This document shows positions 6,314 to 10,405 of a DNA stretch of 10,405 nt, piece by piece; position 1 is the stretch's first letter, and every line of letters starts with the position of its first letter. Made by a program: the position numbers and the translations under genes. The stretch covers positions 1 to 10,405 of the forward strand of contig JAIRSD010000051.1 of the NCBI GenBank assembly GCA_031255615.1, written 5' to 3'. A model generated the notes under the pieces. That model was not told the DNA's origin, ran no database searches, and saw only the letters and a program-made list of their open reading frames with translations. Source of the DNA: Treponema sp. Its GTDB lineage: Bacteria > Spirochaetota > Spirochaetia > Treponematales > Breznakiellaceae.

Positions 6314-7120
6314 TCAACCCTGTTCAAAAAAGTCCCAAATGTCCGTCCGCAGCCTCTTCTCATTCCTGTCCAGTATTTCCAGCGGAATATCAACCGCCTC
6401 GTCCCCCCGGCTTTCGCAGCGGCCCTTCCCGGTCTTAAGGTTTTCAAGACCCCGGGGGGAACCCGCCCGGATCAGGGCGGCGAAATCGGCGGCCCCCTCC
6501 AGCCTCTTGTCCAGATACACCCCGTACAGGTCCCCGTTTTCGGCCTGCTCCAGGTGGTGGATGTCCGAACCGGCGGTAACGGGAAGCCCCAGCCTGGACG
6601 CGTAACGCAGGGCCAGGGCATCGTAGGATTGCTCATGGTTTCCCGCGTTGGCCGCCTCCACCCCGTCGATAAGCTCCGGGGCGAGACAGACCTTCTGAAT
6701 ATAGTAGTGCTGCCTAAAGGGGTGGGCGTGGATCACGCAGCCCCCCGCGGCCCTTACCGCCTCGTATTGGGCCTTCCGGGTCCATCTTTTCGCCTCCGGG
6801 TGTTCCAGCAACCATTCCTTATCCAGCCCGTAGATTAGATAATCGTCCCCGTTATAGGTCTCTTCCCAGCCGAAGAATACGTCCAGCCCCCTGCGAGCCC
6901 CCTCCTCCCGGGTTTCCTCAAAACCCCGGCAGAACTCCTTGACCCATTCCTTCCAGGGAAGCCGCCGGTCCACCGCGCAGTTTCCCCGGAAAAAATGATC
7001 CGTCACAAAGATCCCCGTGTAACCGGAATCCGCATAATATTTTAGATAATCCCGTCCCCGGGCGGAAGCGCAGTTGCTTCCCCGGCATGTATGCAAATGG
7101 GTCTCGTACAAATAGGCCAT
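6314..7120 (-). CDS. PHP-domain metal-dependent phosphoesterase (268 aa)
   Basis: Cytosolic hydrolase of the Polymerase and Histidinol Phosphatase superfamily, usually a trinuclear metal phosphoesterase. The four PHP motifs are intact: ETHLHT (His8, His10), TDH (Asp41, His42), HAHP (His131, His133) and GSDIHH (Asp186, His188). GWEE (Glu86/87) probably gives the bridging ligand. At 268 aa it is a stand-alone PHP protein with no polymerase or radical-SAM fusion. It resembles the many uncharacterised PHP proteins rather than a proven histidinol phosphatase, and no histidine genes are nearby. It is first in the four-gene minus-strand cluster. There is no Shine-Dalgarno before the ATG. A TGCTAAAAT extended -10 lies exactly where the start codon A would be the first transcribed base, suggesting leaderless translation. 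Cysteines are frequent near the N-terminus (12, 17, 48), of unknown meaning. Confidence 0.9.
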   Translation of the reverse strand: MAYLYETHLHTCRGSNCASARGRDYLKYYADSGYTGIFVTDHFFRGNCAVDRRLPWKEWVKEFCRGFEETREEGARRGLDVFFGWEETYNGDDYLIYGLDKEWLLEHPEAKRWTRKAQYEAVRAAGGCVIHAHPFRQHYYIQKVCLAPELIDGVEAANAGNHEQSYDALALRYASRLGLPVTAGSDIHHLEQAENGDLYGVYLDKRLEGAADFAALIRAGSPRGLENLKTGKGRCESRGDEAVDIPLEILDRNEKRLRTDIWDFFEQG

Positions 7121-7126
7121 ACCGAA

Positions 7127-7135
7127 ATTTTAGCA
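7127..7135 (-). promoter_or_regulatory. Extended -10 promoter candidate for the four-gene operon
   Basis: On the minus strand TGC-TAAAAT (7135-7127) fits an extended -10 element. The last base of the hexamer is 7 nt from 7120, the A of the PHP start codon. No -35-like hexamer is seen 17 nt further upstream (TAGCGC), which is tolerable for an extended -10 promoter. Confidence 0.4.
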
Positions 7136-7190
7136 CAGAGGAGGACCCCGCGCTAATGGTCCGGGTTACCCCATAGGGGAATTGGAGCGA

Positions 7191-7248
7191 AGCCTGTTTT
7201 TTTGCGGCCCGCCGCAGGCGGACAGCCGCAAAACATGCGCCCCTTATC
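7191..7248 (-). repeat. Copy 4 of the GC-rich dispersed repeat, 5' part only
   Basis: Read on the minus strand, it begins GATAAGGGGCGCA, forms the stem TTTTGCGGC...GCCGCAAAA and ends AAAAAACAGGCT, matching the opening about 44 bp of copy 3. Between the two stem arms it carries an extra nested hairpin CCGCC-TGC-GGCGG, which copy 3 lacks. It lies between the divergent PHP operon and the tRNA promoter. The rest of 7136-7298 shows no gene. Confidence 0.65.
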
Positions 7249-7298
7249 GATATGCGGCGCTTTCCGCACCGGGAATTGCGAAATTGCCGGCGAGATAC

Positions 7299-7327
7299 TT
7301 GACGAAGGTTTTTCTATTGGGTATATT
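7299..7327 (+). promoter_or_regulatory. Promoter of the initiator tRNA gene
   Basis: TTGACG (7299-7304), a 17-nt spacer and TATATT (7322-7327) form a near-consensus sigma-70 promoter, each box one base from consensus. Transcription would start near 7334, about five bases before the mature tRNA 5' end, so little 5' trimming by RNase P is needed. Confidence 0.8.
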
Positions 7328-7338
7328 TTATCGTACAA

Positions 7339-7411
7339 CGCAGGGTAGAGCAGTTGGCAGCTCGTCGGGCTCATAACCCGGAGGTCCCAGGTTCGAGTCC
7401 TGGCCCTGCTA
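7339..7411 (+). tRNA. Initiator tRNA-fMet (anticodon CAT)
   Basis: A complete 73-nt cloverleaf through discriminator A73 folds without strain. The D stem is GAGC/GCTC, the anticodon stem TCGGG/CCCGG with loop CTCATAA, the variable loop AGGTC, and the T stem CCAGG/CCTGG with loop TTCGAGT. Initiator identity rests on three features: an A11-U24 pair in the D stem, three consecutive G-C pairs (29-31 with 39-41) next to the anticodon loop, and no Watson-Crick pair at 1-72. Position 72 is T, giving C1-U72 where bacterial initiators normally have C1-A72. The 3' CCA is not encoded and must be added after transcription. The gene has its own promoter and terminator and no neighbouring tRNA. Confidence 0.96.
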
Positions 7412-7413
7412 AT

Positions 7414-7452
7414 GGCTTGCAATTCCTTATTGAGGGATTGGAAGCCTTTTTT
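7414..7452 (+). terminator. Intrinsic terminator of the tRNA gene
   Basis: GGCTT (7414-7418) pairs with AAGCC (7442-7446). The stem continues inward through an imperfect CAATTCC/GGATTG stretch, and TTTTTT (7447-7452) follows directly. It begins two bases after the tRNA discriminator base. On the minus strand no T-run follows the stem, so it does not serve the convergent zinc ribbon operon. Confidence 0.8.
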
Positions 7453-7548
7453 GTTATGGCGGTGTACGGCTTTGGGGCGGGCGTTGTTTACCGGCAGACC
7501 CGCTCGGCGAATTCAACCCGCGAGGTCTCCGGCGTTGCCCGGCGCCGT

Positions 7549-7914
7549 TTAACGCAGGGCGTTGTATAAAAGCATGAGGACGCCGATGAGGGTGACGGCG
7601 GCGATAAGGTACAGCCACAGGGGCGGGGAAAGGGCCGGTTCACGGGATGCCGTCCGACCGGGGATTCGGGACCGGGGGGCGCGCCGTTTTGAATTCCCCC
7701 CGCGGGGAGGATCCGCGCCGGGGGGCTTCCGCGCCGGAGAGGAGGAATAGCCGCATTCCGGGCAGCCCTGGACAAAGTCTTCTTCCTGGCCGGTGAAGCC
7801 GCATTCCGGGCAGCGCACGGAGGCGAAGAACCGTCCGCACCGGGGGCAGCTTTTTGCCGACATGGGGACTTCGGCGCCGCAGTTATCGCAGAAAAAAATA
7901 GGCTTTTTGCCCAT
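7549..7914 (-). CDS. Membrane-anchored double zinc ribbon protein (121 aa)
   Basis: I do not recognise a named family. The N-terminal half carries four CxxC knuckles at Cys9/12, Cys23/26, Cys35/38 and Cys51/54, enough for two zinc ribbons. A Pro/Arg/Ser-rich linker (about 57-95) follows, then one transmembrane helix at about 98-119 (LWLYLIAAVTLIGVLMLLY) ending at the C-terminus. This is a tail-anchored layout with the ribbons most likely in the cytoplasm. The first part resembles the small zinc ribbon modules found in many bacterial membrane proteins. Start ATG 7914 has GGAG six bases before it. It lies 23 nt after the FmdB-type gene on the same strand and is last in the ileS operon. The function is unknown; a protein-protein or regulatory role is a guess. 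Confidence 0.85.
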   Translation of the reverse strand: MGKKPIFFCDNCGAEVPMSAKSCPRCGRFFASVRCPECGFTGQEEDFVQGCPECGYSSSPARKPPGADPPRGGNSKRRAPRSRIPGRTASREPALSPPLWLYLIAAVTLIGVLMLLYNALR

Positions 7915-7937
7915 GACCGCTCCGCCCGGTGAAAAAC

Positions 7938-8270
7938 TTAGACCTTGCTGATCTCCGTTTTAGCTTTGTTTTCGCCGCCCTTGGCCCCTTCCGCGGCTCC
8001 CGTTTTGGCGGGCGCATCCGCCGCCGCGGGGGCCTTGCCCTCTTTTTTTGCCCTGGCAGCATTCCCGTTGGAGGAAGTTCCGGCGGAACTTTTGTTTTTA
8101 TCGGTAACGTAAAAACCGGATCCCTTAAAGATGACGCCGGTTCCGCCGTTGATGAGGCGGCGCAGCTCGCTGCCGCACTGGGGGCAGATCTTAAGCGGCG
8201 CGTCGCTCATACTCTGGAAAACATCAAAGCTATGTCCGCAGCTTTTACATTCGTATTCATAGGTAGGCAT
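7938..8270 (-). CDS. FmdB-family zinc ribbon protein (110 aa)
   Basis: Small cytosolic protein of the FmdB/CxxC-CxxC-SSSS putative regulatory family. The family signature is complete: MPTYEYECKSCGHSF with Cys8/Cys11, CPQCG with Cys29/Cys32, and GVIFKGSGFYVTD. Residues after about 62 are a low-complexity Ala/Lys/Gly tail, variable in the family. The founding member was proposed to regulate formamidase, but the role of most relatives is not known. ATG 8270 is chosen because MPTYEY is the invariant family start and AAGGA lies just upstream, overlapping the stop codon of the lipoprotein gene. The longer frame to 8420 lies inside that gene. Tight spacing suggests translational coupling with it. 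Confidence 0.94.
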   Translation of the reverse strand: MPTYEYECKSCGHSFDVFQSMSDAPLKICPQCGSELRRLINGGTGVIFKGSGFYVTDKNKSSAGTSSNGNAARAKKEGKAPAAADAPAKTGAAEGAKGGENKAKTEISKV

Positions 8271-8280
8271 GATTAGATCC

Positions 8281-9270
8281 TTACGTTTGCCCCGAATATA
8301 CTGAAAAGAGGCTGAAAAGTAAAGCAACGTCCTCTTCGCCCATGGGGGCGGTCCGCAGGGTAAGGTAGAGCCCCTCCTGCTCCGGGGGCCGGGCGAAAAG
8401 CAGGGAGAGCAGCTCGACAATTCCGGACCCCGCCGCCCCGGTTCCGGGAATGAAAAGCCGGACCGTAGAAAAGAGGGTCATCAGAGTGCGGGCGTTGGTC
8501 GTTGACGGGGCTTTGATCCGCAGCCGAATCTCGTACAAGGGTCCGGTCCCGCCGGGGCCCGCCGTTGGACCGGCATCCGGTTCCGGGGAATCGGAACCGG
8601 GAACTATGGAGAGGGCGGCCAGCAGTTCTTCTGCGGGGATTCGGATAGGGAGGCGCAGGGCGCTGAAGAAACGATCCAGGAAGGCCGCAGGGTTTTCCAT
8701 CCACAGGGCCAGGGGAGCTTCCCCCCGGAAGGCGTTAAAACTTTCCGGGGCATTGACTCCCGGCCCCTGGGTGTAGGGGCCTGCCGCCGGCCCAGCCCCG
8801 GCTTTCGCCCCGGAGTCCTCCGGCCCCAGAGCGGCAAAGGCGCGGGTATTGTTGAAGGCCAGGGAAATATTCCGCTCCGCCGAGTACCAGAAGGGCCCGG
8901 CGGGGGATCGCTGTTTTTTCCAGCCCCTGTCTCCGGTAAGGGCCAGCCGGGCTCCGAAACTGGGGTAGTTCCCCCAGGCCGCGGCCTGGAGACTGATCTC
9001 AGAATCCGGGGGGAATAGGGCGACCGCGGCGTAGCGGGTCCGGTCCAGAACCTGGGCGGCATCCTCCTTCCCGAGTCCGCCGATGCCGAAACGGTCCAGG
9101 AAGGACCGGGCCGGGGGAACATCCGCCACCAGGTACACCATGGCCCCGCTTTCCAGGGGCAGGGGTCCGTTAAAGGAAAACTCCGGGGTTTTCGGGGCCG
9201 TGGCGCAGGAGGCCAAGACCAGCAGCGTCAGAAGCCCCGCCGGTCCGGGATTCTTCTTATACCTTCTCAA
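8281..9270 (-). CDS. Probable lipoprotein, unknown function, directly downstream of ileS (329 aa)
   Basis: Residues 1-22 form a lipoprotein signal: MRRYKK, a hydrophobic stretch and the lipobox LASC, with Cys22 as the predicted lipidated residue. The mature part, about 307 aa, has no motif I recognise. It mixes beta-rich segments (SGAMVYLVADV, YAAVALFPPDSEISLQAAAWG) with a Gly/Ala/Pro-rich loop around 153-175 and a second near 230-245. The start must be TTG at 9270: an in-frame TAA lies two codons upstream, and the next Met is residue 44, inside the mature part. It overlaps the end of ileS by 14 bp, so coupling to ileS translation is likely. From memory, Treponema pallidum has the membrane-associated lipoprotein TP0453 next to ileS; this could be a distant counterpart, but I could not compare sequences. 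Surface or periplasmic location is inferred. Confidence 0.85.
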   Translation of the reverse strand: MRRYKKNPGPAGLLTLLVLASCATAPKTPEFSFNGPLPLESGAMVYLVADVPPARSFLDRFGIGGLGKEDAAQVLDRTRYAAVALFPPDSEISLQAAAWGNYPSFGARLALTGDRGWKKQRSPAGPFWYSAERNISLAFNNTRAFAALGPEDSGAKAGAGPAAGPYTQGPGVNAPESFNAFRGEAPLALWMENPAAFLDRFFSALRLPIRIPAEELLAALSIVPGSDSPEPDAGPTAGPGGTGPLYEIRLRIKAPSTTNARTLMTLFSTVRLFIPGTGAAGSGIVELLSLLFARPPEQEGLYLTLRTAPMGEEDVALLFSLFSVYSGQT

Positions 9271-10405
9271 GTTTTACCAGCCATTGTTCGTCCCCCGCTT
9301 CCAGGGGGACCTGCCCCCCGGCGGGGCCCCAGGAGACCTCCCGGGCCAGGGTTTCGGCGGCCACCAGGGGGGCGAAACTTTCCCAGGCGGCCTTGAGTTT
9401 AGCGGAACCGTGGAGGACCAGGCGGATCCGGTCCGTAACTTCCAGCCCCCGTTCCTTGCGGAGGTTCTGGACCCCCCGTACCAGGTCCCGGATATCCCCC
9501 TCCCGGGAGAGTTCCTCCGTAATTTCCGTGTCCAGGCCGATGGTCAGGGTTCCCTCGTTCAGGACCCGGAGATTGGCCTTTTCCAGCCGGCGGATGTCCA
9601 GCTTTTCGGCGGTAATGTCCACGTTGCGGCCCGCCACGTCAATCGCCAGGGTGGCCCCCTCCAGGAGGCTTTGGATCTCCCCCTGGCTGAGGGTTTCGAT
9701 CTTCGCCGCCGCGGCCTTCATGTCCTTGCCCAGTTCCTTGCCCAGGACCCGGAAGTTGGCCTTAACCTGGTACTCCACCAGGTCTTCCTCGTTGTCCCCA
9801 AAGACCAGGTCCTTGACGTTTAGTTCCTCCCGGATGATCTCTTCCATTTCCAGGAGGACCTTTTTTTCCTCCCCGTTCCGGGTGACCAGTTCCGCCATCC
9901 GCAGGGGCTGGCGGACCTTGATGCCGTACTGGGAGCGCAGGGACCGGCCCATGGAGACCGCGTGCCGGACCGCCGCCATGCGGTATTCCAGGTCCCGGTT
10001 CCGCCGCCCCGCACAGAGGACGGGGAAATCCTCCAGGTGGACCGATTCCTCCTCGTCCGGCCGGCGGAGGTTTTGCCAGATCGCCTCCGTGGTGAAGGGC
10101 ATGATGGGGGCCGCCGTCTTGATCAGGGTCTTGAGCGCCCCGTAGAGGGTGGCGTAGCCCTCCTGCTTGTCCGCGTCGTTTTCGCTTTTCCAGAAGCGCC
10201 GGCGGGATCGGCGGATGTACCAGTTGTTAAGGAGATCGATGAATTCCAGGATGGGGTCCACCGCCCGGCTTAGATCGTAGGAGTCCAGGGCCGCGCCCAC
10301 CCGTTCCACCAGGCGTTCCGCCTCCGAGAGGATCCAGGTGTCCAGGGGGTTGGCGGGGTCTTCCGGCGGGCCTGCGGGGTCCGCGCCGTCGATGTTGGCG
10401 TAGGT
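9257..10405 (-). CDS. ileS: Isoleucyl-tRNA synthetase, C-terminal 382 residues (partial)
   Basis: Class Ia aminoacyl-tRNA synthetase charging tRNA-Ile; only the C-terminal part is in the window and the 5' end lies beyond the right edge, so the HIGH and KMSKS motifs are not visible. The segment shows the end of the catalytic region and the anticodon-binding helical domain: LDTWILSEAERLVE, LLNNWYIRRSRRRFWKS, LKTLIKTAAPIMPFTTEAIWQNL and YGIKVRQPL. The tail DLVRGVQNLRKERGLEVTDRIRLVL is typical of the longer eukaryote-like type 2 IleS. The CxxC zinc tail of the E. coli-type enzyme is absent. Type 2 enzymes are known for low sensitivity to mupirocin, but that cannot be judged here. The gene ends with TAA at 9259-9257, overlapping the lipoprotein start. 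Confidence 0.95.
   Translation of the reverse strand, partial: TYANIDGADPAGPPEDPANPLDTWILSEAERLVERVGAALDSYDLSRAVDPILEFIDLLNNWYIRRSRRRFWKSENDADKQEGYATLYGALKTLIKTAAPIMPFTTEAIWQNLRRPDEEESVHLEDFPVLCAGRRNRDLEYRMAAVRHAVSMGRSLRSQYGIKVRQPLRMAELVTRNGEEKKVLLEMEEIIREELNVKDLVFGDNEEDLVEYQVKANFRVLGKELGKDMKAAAAKIETLSQGEIQSLLEGATLAIDVAGRNVDITAEKLDIRRLEKANLRVLNEGTLTIGLDTEITEELSREGDIRDLVRGVQNLRKERGLEVTDRIRLVLHGSAKLKAAWESFAPLVAAETLAREVSWGPAGGQVPLEAGDEQWLVKLEKV

Noticed and set aside
9083..9823. Long plus-strand frames opposite the lipoprotein and ileS (also 9393-10145)
   Set aside because: Antisense to strongly supported coding sequence; shadow frames of GC-rich codons.

Overview
The window is a GC-rich bacterial chromosome segment with eight protein genes, seven complete and one cut by the right edge, plus one initiator tRNA. 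No phage, plasmid, transposase or CRISPR signal was seen. Several features fit a spirochaete, perhaps a treponeme-like one: a lipoprotein gene directly behind a eukaryote-type ileS, FmdB and double zinc-ribbon proteins, and intergenic regions full of short palindromes. This assignment is an inference and no marker gene here settles it.

Layout. (1) 1-968: a TatD-family metal-dependent hydrolase on the minus strand, with a near-consensus promoter at 1061-1089. (2) 969-2047: about 1.1 kb without a convincing gene. It holds a GC-rich dispersed repeat, a long hairpin, and two tandem 210-215 bp repeat units ending in a 93 bp block that is 91/93 identical. (3) 2048-3040 (+): a TIM-barrel sugar isomerase/epimerase with a strong Shine-Dalgarno. 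(4) 3041-3474: a second copy of the GC-rich repeat, followed by an array of perfect hairpins. (5) 7120 down to 3475 (-): a tight four-gene cluster reading PHP-domain phosphoesterase, XRE-cupin regulator, AMP-forming acyl-CoA synthetase and bacteriohemerythrin, with gaps of 18, 8 and 2 nt. (6) 7299-7452 (+): a complete initiator tRNA transcription unit with promoter, tRNA and terminator. (7) 10405 down to 7549 (-): the end of ileS, a lipoprotein, an FmdB-type zinc ribbon protein and a membrane-anchored double zinc ribbon protein, in one probable operon.

How the genes fit together. The XRE-cupin protein next to the acyl-CoA synthetase is a recurring bacterial pairing in which the cupin probably senses a small carboxylate or its CoA/AMP derivative and controls the synthetase. 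The PHP protein and the O2-binding hemerythrin share its transcript but have no obvious biochemical link. The ileS operon joins translation with envelope and metal-binding proteins of unknown role.

The most unusual content is non-coding. One repeat family occurs four times in this 10 kb, in both orientations and only between genes. It is accompanied by hairpins with 9-13 bp perfect stems and mostly 3-nt loops. The initiator tRNA has a C1-U72 mismatch instead of the usual C1-A72, and the TatD protein has Glu where the family normally has its last metal-ligand Asp.
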